Positions 35,100-45,201 of a stretch of 64,000 bases of DNA are shown here, piece by piece. The DNA lies in assembly GCF_003259505.1 (NCBI RefSeq), contig NZ_QLLK01000004.1, positions 62,001 to 126,000 on the forward strand. The letters are read 5' to 3'. Numbering within the stretch: the first letter of the stretch is position 1; each line of letters opens with the position of its first letter. The stretch is from Algoriphagus yeomjeoni (lineage in GTDB: Bacteria; Bacteroidota; Bacteroidia; Cytophagales; Cyclobacteriaceae). The notes below the pieces were generated by a model, which saw only the letters and a program-made list of their open reading frames with translations, did no database searches and had not been told where the DNA came from. The position numbers and the translations under genes were made by a program.

Positions 35100-38000
35100 T
35101 TATTCATCATCCCACTTTCTTAGATTTCTTGCGATTGCTTCATTTAGCTGACCTGTGTAAGGTTCACGCATCAGCTTCAAATGTGGTCCCAATATTTCTT
35201 CTTTATCCACAATATTTACCAAGGGTTCCCACCCAAACGTATGCTTAAATTCCCTAGGTGTGGTAATAATTAGCGTATCACATTCGATTTTTTCTGGCTT
35301 ATATGCAAGAATATATTTTTGCAAAAGGCCTGTATCCTTAATTAATGAAGGCTGTTTTGAACCTTTATTAATTTTCTTCAGCACTTTTTGAAGTAACACT
35401 GCGGGTTTCTTAAAGTAGTCCAAATAGGTGAAAATCTTTCGATAGCCACCTTTGCCAAAAGTTCTTGATTTATCAAAAAACAGCGGAGGGTCTATCATAA
35501 TCAAGTTGACCTGATCCCCTGCCTCAAGCAGTTGTTTAGCCAACTCAAACGCAACCACATTTCCTATGGAATAGGATAAGATTCTATATGGTCCGGCGCC
35601 TTGAATCATCCTAATTTCTTTAAGTCCAAGGCTAGCTATTTCAGCAATATTTTTGGGAACAGATTCCTTCACCAACTCAGGACTAACAGATAAAATACCG
35701 TAAACAGGATATTCTGCAGGCAAATGCCTGGTCAATTGACTATAAACGGTTTCATAATAAAATTCACTATGAATGCAGAAAAGTGGTTTCTTAGTTCCTA
35801 CTGTTTTAATAGGAATCACTCTGTTTATCGGTTTTAAATCTAATTCAATTACGTTTTTTTCACCATCAACTTTTGATGAAATCTCCCGAATTGAGTCTGT
35901 CATTTTGATGGGTTTTGAGAAGTTGTACCTTGAATTAATCTCCTCTTCTACCCTAGTCCATTCAAATCTAGAACCTCCATTTTTTTCAAAACTATCCCTA
36001 ACACCTATCAATTTTTGGCCAAGAAACTTCTCCCAAACTTTCAAAACCTCCAACTCAAGCATGTTTTGAGGCCTTAAGTATTCTTCATGGTGAAGAGATT
36101 TCACCAGGGTTTCAACCGTAGAATAGCGAAGAAACTGTGCTGGAGTTACTTTAATCCCAATATCTCTGCATCTGGCGATGATCCGAATACTTTGGAGAGA
36201 ATTCCCTCCAAGCTCATTGAAATCACGATTGACGGGAATTTCATCTACTCCCATAACATCCGCCCAAATACCAGCAATCTGACGTTCCAAATATGTAGAA
36301 GGATGTTTAAAAGTAGTAGTTATTGTTTTTGGTTTGGATAATGCAGTTTCAGATAGCGCTTTTAAATCAATCTTACCGTTTGGCAATAGCGGAAAATCCT
36401 CCATTGGTAGAAGAATATCAGGCACCATGAACCTTGGTAAATTTTGACGAAGGAAATTCTCAAATTCCTCCTCAAGGATATTTTCGCTTGATTTATAGGC
36501 TAAAACGATTTGTTGGTTGCTCCCATCTGTGACAAATGATATTGATGAAACTATACCGGGAAAGCGACTAGCTAACTCTTGAATCTCGGTCAGTTCAACT
36601 CTGTGTCCTCGGATTTTAATCTGATTATCTAATCTTCCTAGGTATTCTATCCATCCATTTTCCTGAATTCGCACTAAATCTCCGGTTCGATAAATCTTGC
36701 TCCATTCATCAGAAAAGCTATTTACTGTAAATTTTCCGACAGAGTCAGCCTCAGCTAGGTAGCCTTTGACAAGTCCCGCACCAGCAATACAGAGTTCGCC
36801 CGGAATGCCAGTAGGTACCAATTCCTGATTTTCATCCAATATGTAGGCTAAGGTGTTATTGCTTGCTAAACCTATGGGAACTCGATGAAATGAATCCCCT
36901 TCCATCACTTCCTGAACGGTACACCAAACCGTCCCTTCGGTAGGCCCATATTCATTAAAAAGACGGATGGTAGGGTGCTTTGCAAAGTGCAGTGCGATTA
37001 ACTCGTTTGGAAACTCCTCACCTGCTAAGATTACAACTTGGAGTTCCTTTCTGTCACTGTCCCTACCCTGCAAAAGTGCTTGATAAAGCGAAGGCAACAT
37101 TAAGGTATGGCTGACCTCTTCCCTACTGATAATCGACGAAAGTGCTGCTGTATTTAAGGTTTCATTATCCTGAGTAATAACCAATTTCCCTCCTGTACAC
37201 AATGACCAGAAAATTCCTGCCACCGAGCTATCAAAAGAAAAAGAAGACAAAAGTAAAAATGAACTTGGGGACGCTTTGTAATACGCTTTCCTAGCAGCTA
37301 CAGAAGAGAATAAATTATCATGACTAACTAGTACACCTTTAGGCTTATTTGTACTTCCAGAAGTGAAAATTAGGTAAGCATTTCGCGAACTATTCGATTC
37401 TTTATCTAACTGAAAGTCATTAGTATAGTTATAATCAAGTGAATCTATTTCTATTGATTCGAACTCTTTTTTGAGCGAAACTTTGGAGTGTAATAATCCA
37501 CGATGCGTAAGGACATATTTTGCTCCTGACTCCTGTAGATATTGAAGAATTCGTTGATCTGGATATTCAGGATCCAAAGGCAAATATGGCCTGCCAAATT
37601 TCAGTATTGCGAGAATAGAAACAACAAAATCCACAGAGCGTTCCATGTAAATTCCTATGGGTTGATCTTGGGCTATAGCATGCTTTTTAAGTTCAAATGC
37701 TATTGCAGAACTTCTATGATCTAACTCTCCATAGGTCAGCCGGTCAGTACCACAAACTACCGCTGTTTGATCCTTCTTAGCTGACAGGATTTGGAGAATT
37801 TCGGTTATTACATTTCCATTAATTTCAGGATGAAAGGCATGACTTAACCCTGAAGTGAGGAAAACTCTTTCTTCCTCTGATAGTAAAGAATAGCGTTTTA
37901 ATTCCTGGTCAGGATTATCGCAAATTTCTTCCAAAAGTGTTGTAAAATGGGAAGCAAGCCTTTCTGCAAAGGATGAACTAAACAAATCAGTACTATATTC

Positions 38001-39263
38001 TATTCCAATTTGGTAAGTCCCTTTATTCAATCCAAAGTGATGAAGTGTCAAATCAAATTTGGACACATCTAAATCCAGCACTTCAAAATCTACAGGAATT
38101 CCATTGTTCCGAAAAGGATTCTCTCCTGCCGAATGGCCTACAAACATGGCTTGAAAAAGCGGATTGTAACTTTGATCCTTTCGTTCTTTGGATGAAATGA
38201 GCAATTCCTCATAGCTTTTCTTTTGAGATGAGATAGCTCCGAGAACGTCTTTTTTTACTTCATTTAAAAGATCCTTAAATGATTTTTTCGACTCCAAACT
38301 ACCACTAATTACTTGTGTATCTACAAAATAGCCAACCATGGATTTGAACTCTTCTTTGTCTCTATTTAAGACAGGAATACCCACATTTACAGCATCACTT
38401 TTTCCATATCTTCCTAAAAGAATTTGAAAACAGGCAAGAAAGAGATTGAAATCAGTTGTTTGAAGTGATTTGAGTGTCTTTCCAACTTTAGGACTTAATC
38501 TATCCGGAAGCGAAAATCTGGACAACTTCCCTTCATAACTAGGATTTGCTGGTCTTGGATAATCGAGTGGCAACTCCAAAAATGATTCATTGAAAGGCTC
38601 AGATGAAACTTGGTTGCCTGTTTCTTTTTGAAGTTCTTTTTGCCAAACTGTGTAATCCTTGTATTGAAATTCTGGTACTTCAGATTCAAGTGATTTATGC
38701 TTATATAATTTGGCAAAATCTTCCCTTAAGATTCCCATCGACCATGCATCAATGATGATATGATGAAAGGTCATACCTATAGTAAAATCACCGTTCTCTA
38801 ATTGGCAAACAGCAACTCGGATAAGTGAATCAGTTTCCAAACGAAAAGGCTTGTTAGCTAAACTCTTAAGCCATTTTTTGGCATCCAAATCATTCTTAAT
38901 TTCATCAGATATTTCCAAGCTGAATTTCTTTCCCCTTCGAAATACCATTGCTGGTTCTTCTTGGAAAATCACATAATTACTAGCTAAAACCTGATGCTTT
39001 TCAACTAGGTCTCCCAAAGCTGAAATAAAGTTGGCCTGATCGAAAGATCCATCCTGAAAATACCAGATTTCAGAATAATTGTAAACAGCACTTTCAGGAT
39101 TTTTCTGATAAACAAAGAAAAGCCTACGCTGAGCTATGGACAGCGGATAATAGTCAGAAAGAGGAGCTTTAGGGATTCGCTCCTCTTCCGATAACTCTTC
39201 TTCAAGGTTTTGCTCGTTTAAATTGAGCCACTGATCTAACAGATCATCCGAATTCCCCTCCAT
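35100..39263 (-). CDS. NRPS: C-A-T-(degenerate T)-TE termination module
   Basis: A 1387-residue synthetase. The condensation domain has HHIIID at 167-172. The A domain carries FTSGSTNKPKG (near 632), NEYGPTEGT and YRTGDLV. The residues I align with the substrate pocket are D-S-A-M-I-A-E-V-W, which I cannot assign to an amino acid. The carrier domain has LGGNS (Ser near 1020). A second carrier-like stretch around 1080-1115 has KNGGSRFEW where Arg replaces the attachment Ser, so it is probably inactive. A C-terminal thioesterase has its nucleophile in SYSIGN (near 1229). The enzyme should add one residue and release the product. It is followed by the PPTase gene after 18 bp. Confidence 0.9.
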   Translation of the reverse strand: MEGNSDDLLDQWLNLNEQNLEEELSEEERIPKAPLSDYYPLSIAQRRLFFVYQKNPESAVYNYSEIWYFQDGSFDQANFISALGDLVEKHQVLASNYVIFQEEPAMVFRRGKKFSLEISDEIKNDLDAKKWLKSLANKPFRLETDSLIRVAVCQLENGDFTIGMTFHHIIIDAWSMGILREDFAKLYKHKSLESEVPEFQYKDYTVWQKELQKETGNQVSSEPFNESFLELPLDYPRPANPSYEGKLSRFSLPDRLSPKVGKTLKSLQTTDFNLFLACFQILLGRYGKSDAVNVGIPVLNRDKEEFKSMVGYFVDTQVISGSLESKKSFKDLLNEVKKDVLGAISSQKKSYEELLISSKERKDQSYNPLFQAMFVGHSAGENPFRNNGIPVDFEVLDLDVSKFDLTLHHFGLNKGTYQIGIEYSTDLFSSSFAERLASHFTTLLEEICDNPDQELKRYSLLSEEERVFLTSGLSHAFHPEINGNVITEILQILSAKKDQTAVVCGTDRLTYGELDHRSSAIAFELKKHAIAQDQPIGIYMERSVDFVVSILAILKFGRPYLPLDPEYPDQRILQYLQESGAKYVLTHRGLLHSKVSLKKEFESIEIDSLDYNYTNDFQLDKESNSSRNAYLIFTSGSTNKPKGVLVSHDNLFSSVAARKAYYKASPSSFLLLSSFSFDSSVAGIFWSLCTGGKLVITQDNETLNTAALSSIISREEVSHTLMLPSLYQALLQGRDSDRKELQVVILAGEEFPNELIALHFAKHPTIRLFNEYGPTEGTVWCTVQEVMEGDSFHRVPIGLASNNTLAYILDENQELVPTGIPGELCIAGAGLVKGYLAEADSVGKFTVNSFSDEWSKIYRTGDLVRIQENGWIEYLGRLDNQIKIRGHRVELTEIQELASRFPGIVSSISFVTDGSNQQIVLAYKSSENILEEEFENFLRQNLPRFMVPDILLPMEDFPLLPNGKIDLKALSETALSKPKTITTTFKHPSTYLERQIAGIWADVMGVDEIPVNRDFNELGGNSLQSIRIIARCRDIGIKVTPAQFLRYSTVETLVKSLHHEEYLRPQNMLELEVLKVWEKFLGQKLIGVRDSFEKNGGSRFEWTRVEEEINSRYNFSKPIKMTDSIREISSKVDGEKNVIELDLKPINRVIPIKTVGTKKPLFCIHSEFYYETVYSQLTRHLPAEYPVYGILSVSPELVKESVPKNIAEIASLGLKEIRMIQGAGPYRILSYSIGNVVAFELAKQLLEAGDQVNLIMIDPPLFFDKSRTFGKGGYRKIFTYLDYFKKPAVLLQKVLKKINKGSKQPSLIKDTGLLQKYILAYKPEKIECDTLIITTPREFKHTFGWEPLVNIVDKEEILGPHLKLMREPYTGQLNEAIARNLRKWDDE

Positions 39264-39274
39264 ATTCTAAACTA

Positions 39275-40501
39275 CTAAAGGATTCCTTTTTCGAGTAACC
39301 AAGTATGGATTTTCATGTCATAGCCGAAAGCTCTCTCAATAATCCAGTAGGTAGAAATTGCGATTAGCAAGAGTGAGAATCCTACTACAATGATGTAGTA
39401 AAGTTTAACCCTGCTCAATAAGAATAGGATCGGAAATGCAATTAGAATTATTGCTAACTGACCTAATTCTACACCAATATTAAAACCTACCAATGAATAA
39501 ACCAGGTACTCCCCTCCTCTGGACTGCTCAGCCAAAACTGATGCAAATCCGAAACCATGAAATAAGCCGAAGATCAAGATGATCAACCATTCCTTTTTAT
39601 TCAGAAAGGGAACAATATTGTGAAATGCTGCCATACCTATAGATATAGCGATGATAGATTCCACTAATCTGGATGGCAAATTAACGAGTTCTAAAGCGGC
39701 TAAACTGAGCGTTACGGAATGAGCCAAAGTGAAAATGGTGATGATTTTAACTACTGAAATTAGAGCAATCTTAAAACTTTTTTCAGGTTCAAAATCCGTG
39801 TATTTGATGCCAAGCCAGCGTCTTTTTGGATCTTTTGGCCTGTAGACAATAACCGATGGAATCAGCAGAGCAATTAGAAAAAGAATGTGGTCTAACCCGA
39901 TCCAAATGTGATAAACACCGGATTTTACCATTGCCAAAAAGCCAGTCAATACCGAGCCTTCTTCTATATCCAGCGTTTGGTTTGGGTTGGAGGTGCCAAA
40001 AATCAAGGAAGGAAGGGATTCATTAGCTAAAACCCCTGTTTTCCAATTTCTTTCAATATGTAGTAATGACTCATGACTACTTAACTCTTCCACAAAAATC
40101 TGATCATATACCTCAAGTTCAGAGGGTACAGTGTCCATATTTTCAACCTTAAAATTAAATAGAAGGAAATCGTCATCTTTTAATTGCAAGAGACCTAGTT
40201 CAGTAAAAGTGAGCGCGTGATCTCCATTTACCGAATTGAATTGTAAATGATCTGTAAGGTACTTTATGATTGCTTGAACCTTTGGGTTATTTTTATCTGG
40301 AATAGCTCCATGAGCAAAATCATAGTTAAAAACTTCTTTTATATCAGACTTCTTCAATTCTACCCGACAATCCATTTGACCCTCATATATACTCAAGTAA
40401 ATGTAATTCTGATTTGGTCTGTGGGCCTCTACTCTCAAAACGCTTAGTGTAAAAAATACCAAGAATAGAAAACATGTTTTAATAAAATTAGTTGTTGTCA
40501 T
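39275..40501 (-). CDS. HupE/UreJ-like membrane permease
   Basis: A 408-residue protein: a signal sequence, an extracytoplasmic domain to about residue 180 starting HRPNQNYIYLS, then about seven membrane segments. Its motifs GLDHILFLIAL, FTLAHSVTLSLAAL and GLFHGFGFA, each with His, fit the HupE/UreJ_2 family, whose members are implicated in nickel, cobalt or other metal movement. It heads the leftward operon, ending 11 bp before the NRPS gene, and is divergent from the ornithine cyclodeaminase/TonB receptor unit. That placement suggests it handles the metal delivered by the cluster product; the metal is unknown. Confidence 0.85.
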   Translation of the reverse strand: MTTTNFIKTCFLFLVFFTLSVLRVEAHRPNQNYIYLSIYEGQMDCRVELKKSDIKEVFNYDFAHGAIPDKNNPKVQAIIKYLTDHLQFNSVNGDHALTFTELGLLQLKDDDFLLFNFKVENMDTVPSELEVYDQIFVEELSSHESLLHIERNWKTGVLANESLPSLIFGTSNPNQTLDIEEGSVLTGFLAMVKSGVYHIWIGLDHILFLIALLIPSVIVYRPKDPKRRWLGIKYTDFEPEKSFKIALISVVKIITIFTLAHSVTLSLAALELVNLPSRLVESIIAISIGMAAFHNIVPFLNKKEWLIILIFGLFHGFGFASVLAEQSRGGEYLVYSLVGFNIGVELGQLAIILIAFPILFLLSRVKLYYIIVVGFSLLLIAISTYWIIERAFGYDMKIHTWLLEKGIL

Positions 40502-40638
40502 GGAATGGGGTTTGGATGAGTTCTTTAGACAAATTTATCTTGAAAATGTTTAGAAATAAGTTCAATTTGTTGACTCTAAAAAACTGAATTGGCCCAATAG
40601 ATCAAAATTATTATAAGCCTACAGGTAAAATTAATTAA
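40502..40638. promoter_or_regulatory. divergent control region of the NRPS cluster
   Basis: 137 bp of AT-rich DNA separate the starts of the HupE-like and cyclodeaminase-like genes, the heads of the two cluster operons. A shared metal-responsive or other operator would be expected here, but I see no clear inverted repeat or Fur-box-like sequence. Confidence 0.45.
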
Positions 40639-41721
40639 ATGAAGAAGAATCAGGAGAGTATAATTATTGACAGTCACGCGGTAAATCAGATTATAAATAC
40701 AATAGGTTTAAACCAGGTGATGGACAAGCTTATAGCCAACTTAGAAAAAGCACTTTTAGGCTATTCAAAAGAAGAAACTGAAATTCCAATTCGATCAGGA
40801 TTCAACTATAAAAAACCCTTTCTTGGCTTAGTAGAGTGGATGCCGGTGATGAAAAAGGGTGAAGACGTTTTAATTAAAGTTGTTGGTTACCATCCTGAAA
40901 ATCCAGAAATTTTTAAAATTCCAACCATTTTATCTACCATTTCATCTTATGATGTACATACTGGACATTTAAATTTTTTGGTAGACGGGGTATTATTGAC
41001 AGCCCTTCGCACGGGAGCTTCCAGTGCTATCGCCAGTAAAATGATGGCTAAAAAAGACTCTAAAGTTTTGGGAATTATTGGTTGCGGAGCACAGTCGGTT
41101 CCACAGATTCATGCCATTTCTAGGCTTTTTGCTATTGAGGAAATTTTAATTTACGATACCGACCAACCTTCCATGGAAAATTTGGAAGAACGAATTGCAC
41201 CAATAAATCTTGGTATTTCACCACAATCTTCAACTATAGCTGACATAATTTCAAAATCAGATATCGTTTGTACTGCCACCTCTATTGCACCTGAAAAGGG
41301 TCCACTTTTTTATGAATTTACGGTCAAACCTCATCTTCACATTAATGCTGTAGGGGCAGATTTCCCGGGAAAATTTGAACTGCCTAAATCTCTTTTAGAA
41401 TCTGCCAATGTGTGTCCTGACTTTCTAGAGCAAGCAATTTTAGAAGGGGAATGTCAGCAGCTTAAATCATCGGACATAGGTCCTAGCTGGATTGAGTTGA
41501 TTCAGGATGATAAATTGAAAAATAAATATCAGGGCGAACTAAGTGTTTTCGATTCTACAGGTTGGGCTTTGGAAGACCAAGTAGTCGCAAAACTTTTTTC
41601 TGACTACGCTCAAGAGTTAGGATTAGGCACTAAAATGAATATAGAATCCTATTCTTCTGATGAAAAAAATCCTTACGGAGTTTTCCTACCTCAACGGGTA
41701 CAACCGGAAATTTTAGATTAA
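40639..41721 (+). CDS. ornithine cyclodeaminase/mu-crystallin family protein
   Basis: A 360-residue protein of the OCD/mu-crystallin superfamily. The Rossmann NAD site is G-I-I-G-C-G at 145-150, preceded by ALRTGASSAIASKMM, the conserved substrate/nucleotide region. VGADFPGKFEL and DSTGWALEDQ are family signatures. Members turn L-ornithine into L-proline plus ammonia, lysine into pipecolate, or reduce imines. In this cluster the simplest role is supplying a cyclic amino acid (proline) to the stand-alone A domain and carrier. An SbnB-like or reductive role is possible. First gene of the rightward unit. Confidence 0.85.
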   Translation: MKKNQESIIIDSHAVNQIINTIGLNQVMDKLIANLEKALLGYSKEETEIPIRSGFNYKKPFLGLVEWMPVMKKGEDVLIKVVGYHPENPEIFKIPTILSTISSYDVHTGHLNFLVDGVLLTALRTGASSAIASKMMAKKDSKVLGIIGCGAQSVPQIHAISRLFAIEEILIYDTDQPSMENLEERIAPINLGISPQSSTIADIISKSDIVCTATSIAPEKGPLFYEFTVKPHLHINAVGADFPGKFELPKSLLESANVCPDFLEQAILEGECQQLKSSDIGPSWIELIQDDKLKNKYQGELSVFDSTGWALEDQVVAKLFSDYAQELGLGTKMNIESYSSDEKNPYGVFLPQRVQPEILD

Positions 41722-41810
41722 AACTTTAATATTTCTCAAACAAAACTTACTGATTTGTGATTATTATAAATTAAAAATCAATTTCCCTCCAATTATTTAA
41801 CCTGTTTAAT

Positions 41811-44051
41811 ATGCTTAAAAATTTACTTTCCTTGCTTGCAATTGCCTTTGTTGGCGTTTTTTCTGCCCATGGGCAGGCGTTCAAAGGTCGGGTCCTAGAT
41901 AGTGGAAGTTCTCCTATCATCGGTGCTTACCTTATTCATGGTGATTCTGAGCATCATGCGCATACCAATGATTCTGGATACTTTGTGTTACCCGGAGTAT
42001 CTGCAGGTGACACGCTACAAATCAGCCATATAGGATTTGAAAGGCAAATCTATGTGATAGAAGATTTGACAAAAGAAGTAACAATCAGAATGAAAGATGC
42101 TGCCATTGAATTAGGTGAAGTGGTTTTCAGTCAAGACATAAATCCATTAAATACTTTATCTCGAATTGACCTCAAAACCAATCCGGTGAATACTTCTCAA
42201 GATATTTTGAGAAAAGTGCCTGGTCTTTTTATAGGCCAGCATGCCGGTGGTGGTAAAGCTGAGCAGATTTTCCTACGTGGTTTTGACATAGATCACGGTA
42301 CAGATATCAACATCACAGTAGATGGAATGCCGGTAAATATGGTGTCCCATGCACATGGACAAGGCTATTCAGATTTACATTTCCTGATTCCTGAAACTAT
42401 TGAGCGTGTAGATTTCGACAAAGGTCCATATAATGCTGATAAAGGTAATTTTGCGACAGCAGGTTATGTAAACTTCCAGACGAAAAGAGGCCTTGATAAA
42501 AGTTCTGTGAGTGTTCAGGGTGGTAGCTTCAACAGCATGAGAACTGTAGGTCTTTTTAAATTGATTAATGATAAAAAAAGCAATGCTTACATCGCAACTG
42601 AATATCTTTCCAACGATGGACCTTTTGAATCAAGCCAGAATTTTAGCCGCTTAAACTTGATGGGTAAATATGGGCTGACATTAGAAGATGGTAGCGATAT
42701 CAGTTTGCTAGCTTCCTATTTTACCAGTAAGTGGGATGCGTCAGGCCAAATCCCTGTCAGAGCTGTTGAAAGTGGTCAAATCACAGAATTTGGTGCCTTG
42801 GATGATACTGAGGGCGGGGTTACCAGCAGAATGAATTTGGCATTGAATCACACCAAGCAAGTTAATGATCGACTTTTTGTAAAAAATAATGCCTATTACT
42901 CAACTTATGATTTTGAGCTTTTCTCCAACTTCACATTTTTCCTAGAAGACTCTATCAATGGAGATCAAATCAGACAACGTGAAAACAGAGCGATTTTTGG
43001 AGCAGAAAGTCAGGTGACTTACAGCAACGCATTCAGTGGTGGTGACTATGCACTTCAGTTTGGAGTTGGTGTTAGAAATGACTTTATCCGAGACAATGAA
43101 TTAGCCGGAACAAAAAATAGAGATAGCGTAAGATTTGTGACTCAGCGTGGTGATATCACCGAGTCAAACTATTACAGTTATGTGAATTTTGACTTATTTC
43201 TGAGCAAACTTCGAATAAATCCTGGAATCAGAGTAGATTATTTCAAGTACCTATATCAGGATCAACTGACACCTGAATACGATCCAGCTTCCCTAACCGC
43301 AGCTGTTGTCAGTCCAAAACTAAATTTCATATACACAGTAAATCCTAGCGTTCAGGTCTTTTTAAAGTCAGGCATAGGCTTTCACTCCAACGATACCCGT
43401 GTGGTTCTTGAAAGACCTAATAATGAATCGATATTGCCTAGAGGCTTTGGAGCTGACTTAGGTGGTAATTTCAAGCTTTCTCCTAGACTCATCGTCAATG
43501 GTGCTTTATGGTATCTTGGATTGGAGCAGGAGTTTGTTTACGTGGGTGATGCCGGAATCGTAGAAGCCGGCGGCCGTACTGCACGTAAAGGAGTTGATTT
43601 GGGGCTACGCTGGCAGGCAAATAACTGGATTTATCTTGATGGTGATTTCACGTATTCTTACGCCAGAAGTATTGACGATCCTGAGGGAGATAATTTGATT
43701 CCTTTGGCTCCAAGAATTACTACGACTGGTGGTTTGAGTGTAGAGAAAAATGGATTTGCTGGTGCTCTCAGAGCACGATACTTGCAGGACAGACCTGCCA
43801 ACGAAGATAATTCGGTAGTTGCTGAAGGATATACTATCTTGGATTTAAATGCGAGTTACAGTTTCAGTAACTTTTCCGTAGGATTTTTCATACAGAATTT
43901 GTTGAACTCTGATTGGAAAGAAACTCAATTTGATACAGAATCAAGAATCCGACTTGCAAATGGACAATTGGAACCTTCTCCAGTGAGTGAAATCCATTTT
44001 ACCCCTGGAACTCCATTTAATTTCACAGGATTTGTCAAATTTTCATTTTAA
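41811..44051 (+). CDS. TonB-dependent receptor of the NRPS cluster
   Basis: A 746-residue outer-membrane protein: signal peptide ending at AHGQA, a carboxypeptidase-regulatory-like domain (about 22-105), a plug domain with FLRGFDIDHGTDINITVDG and the His motif SHAHGQGY, and a beta-barrel ending in aromatic FVKFSF. The His-rich plug motif resembles receptors that I associate with HupE-like permease genes, as is the case here. It likely imports a metal complex, perhaps the product of this cluster. The acyl-CoA-dehydrogenase-like gene starts 5 bp later, so receptor and biosynthesis genes share one transcript. Confidence 0.9.
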   Translation: MLKNLLSLLAIAFVGVFSAHGQAFKGRVLDSGSSPIIGAYLIHGDSEHHAHTNDSGYFVLPGVSAGDTLQISHIGFERQIYVIEDLTKEVTIRMKDAAIELGEVVFSQDINPLNTLSRIDLKTNPVNTSQDILRKVPGLFIGQHAGGGKAEQIFLRGFDIDHGTDINITVDGMPVNMVSHAHGQGYSDLHFLIPETIERVDFDKGPYNADKGNFATAGYVNFQTKRGLDKSSVSVQGGSFNSMRTVGLFKLINDKKSNAYIATEYLSNDGPFESSQNFSRLNLMGKYGLTLEDGSDISLLASYFTSKWDASGQIPVRAVESGQITEFGALDDTEGGVTSRMNLALNHTKQVNDRLFVKNNAYYSTYDFELFSNFTFFLEDSINGDQIRQRENRAIFGAESQVTYSNAFSGGDYALQFGVGVRNDFIRDNELAGTKNRDSVRFVTQRGDITESNYYSYVNFDLFLSKLRINPGIRVDYFKYLYQDQLTPEYDPASLTAAVVSPKLNFIYTVNPSVQVFLKSGIGFHSNDTRVVLERPNNESILPRGFGADLGGNFKLSPRLIVNGALWYLGLEQEFVYVGDAGIVEAGGRTARKGVDLGLRWQANNWIYLDGDFTYSYARSIDDPEGDNLIPLAPRITTTGGLSVEKNGFAGALRARYLQDRPANEDNSVVAEGYTILDLNASYSFSNFSVGFFIQNLLNSDWKETQFDTESRIRLANGQLEPSPVSEIHFTPGTPFNFTGFVKFSF

Positions 44052-44055
44052 TTGA

Positions 44056-45201
44056 ATGGAATTTAGTTGGAGCCCCGAGCAATTACAATTACGCCAAAAA
44101 GCTAAATTATTCTCCGAAGCAAACCTGAATGAGGATGTTTCACAAAAAGAACAGAATAATCTTTTTCCGCTAGAAGAATGGAAAAAGTGTGCTGAATTCG
44201 GAGTTCTGGGATGGCCTTTTAGCAAAGAATATGGTGGCAGTGGATTTGATCCACTGACCACTGTTCTTATGCTTGAGGGCTTAGGCTATGGCTGCAAAGA
44301 CAATGGCCTCCCCTTTTCTCTCAATTCCCAGCTTTGGAGTACTCAAGTAGCTATAAATGCCTTTGGTACAGAAGAGCAAAAGCAAAAATATCTTACCAGA
44401 CTTATTTCAGGAGCTATTGGTGCTTTTGGAATTACTGAAGAAGGATCTGGTTCTGATACCTATGCGTTAGAAATGACCGCAGAGAAAGTTGATGGAGGAT
44501 ACATCTTAAATGGAGAAAAGCATTACATCACCCTTGCTCCTCTCTGTGAAATAGCGGTAGTTTTTGCGACCACGAATATCAAATTAGCCAAATGGGGAAT
44601 CACAGCTTTTATTGTGGATACCACAATGGATGGATTTACTAGAAGTGAGGTTCGTGACAAAGTCGGTATGCGAACTACTCCTATGGGAAATCTCTACTTA
44701 AAGAATTGCTTTGTCCCTGATGAAAACAGGCTAGGAAGAGAAGGTTCTGGACTTAGTCTTTTCAGCTCGGCGATGGAGTCAGAGCGTGGATATATCTTTG
44801 CAAGTCAAATAGGTAGATTGGAGAAACAACTCGAGCTTTCTATAGCTTATGCCAATACAAGAATGACCTTCGGAAAAAGTATTGGTAAAAACCAATCCAT
44901 ATCTAATCGTATTGCCAATATGAGACTTCGTCTGGAAACCTCAAAGATGCATCTTTACAAAGTCGCATACTTGGATCAGCATGACTTGCCTTTGATGAAG
45001 GAAGCAGCCATGGCCAAATTATATATCAGTGAAGCATTTGTAGAATCAAGCATGGATTTTATCCGGATATTTGGTGCCAAAGGAGTCGTTACCGAATATG
45101 AAGTTGAGCGTGATTTACGTGATGGTTTAGGCGGATTGATTTATTCTGGTACTTCAGATATTCAGAGAAATATTATTGCCAAATTGGATGGCTTGTTATG
45201 A
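44056..45201 (+). CDS. acyl-CoA dehydrogenase-like aminoacyl-carrier oxidase
   Basis: A 381-residue flavoprotein of the acyl-CoA dehydrogenase fold (GAFGITEEGSGSD, then NGEKHYITLAP, and the C-terminal GTSDIQRNI). At the usual catalytic Glu position near the C-terminus there is Ser364 (YSGTS). A Glu is present in the ESERG segment (E243), the position used by isovaleryl-CoA dehydrogenase. Pyrrole-forming oxidases of the PltE/RedW type have this fold and oxidise prolyl-carrier to pyrrolyl-carrier. It overlaps the stand-alone A domain gene by 4 bp (ATGA) and shares a unit with a carrier protein gene, so that role is likely. Confidence 0.85.
   Translation: MEFSWSPEQLQLRQKAKLFSEANLNEDVSQKEQNNLFPLEEWKKCAEFGVLGWPFSKEYGGSGFDPLTTVLMLEGLGYGCKDNGLPFSLNSQLWSTQVAINAFGTEEQKQKYLTRLISGAIGAFGITEEGSGSDTYALEMTAEKVDGGYILNGEKHYITLAPLCEIAVVFATTNIKLAKWGITAFIVDTTMDGFTRSEVRDKVGMRTTPMGNLYLKNCFVPDENRLGREGSGLSLFSSAMESERGYIFASQIGRLEKQLELSIAYANTRMTFGKSIGKNQSISNRIANMRLRLETSKMHLYKVAYLDQHDLPLMKEAAMAKLYISEAFVESSMDFIRIFGAKGVVTEYEVERDLRDGLGGLIYSGTSDIQRNIIAKLDGLL

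Noticed and set aside
35100..39263. Assigning an amino acid to the A domain of the leftward NRPS
   Set aside because: The pocket residues D-S-A-M-I-A-E-V-W do not match a signature I can recall with confidence.
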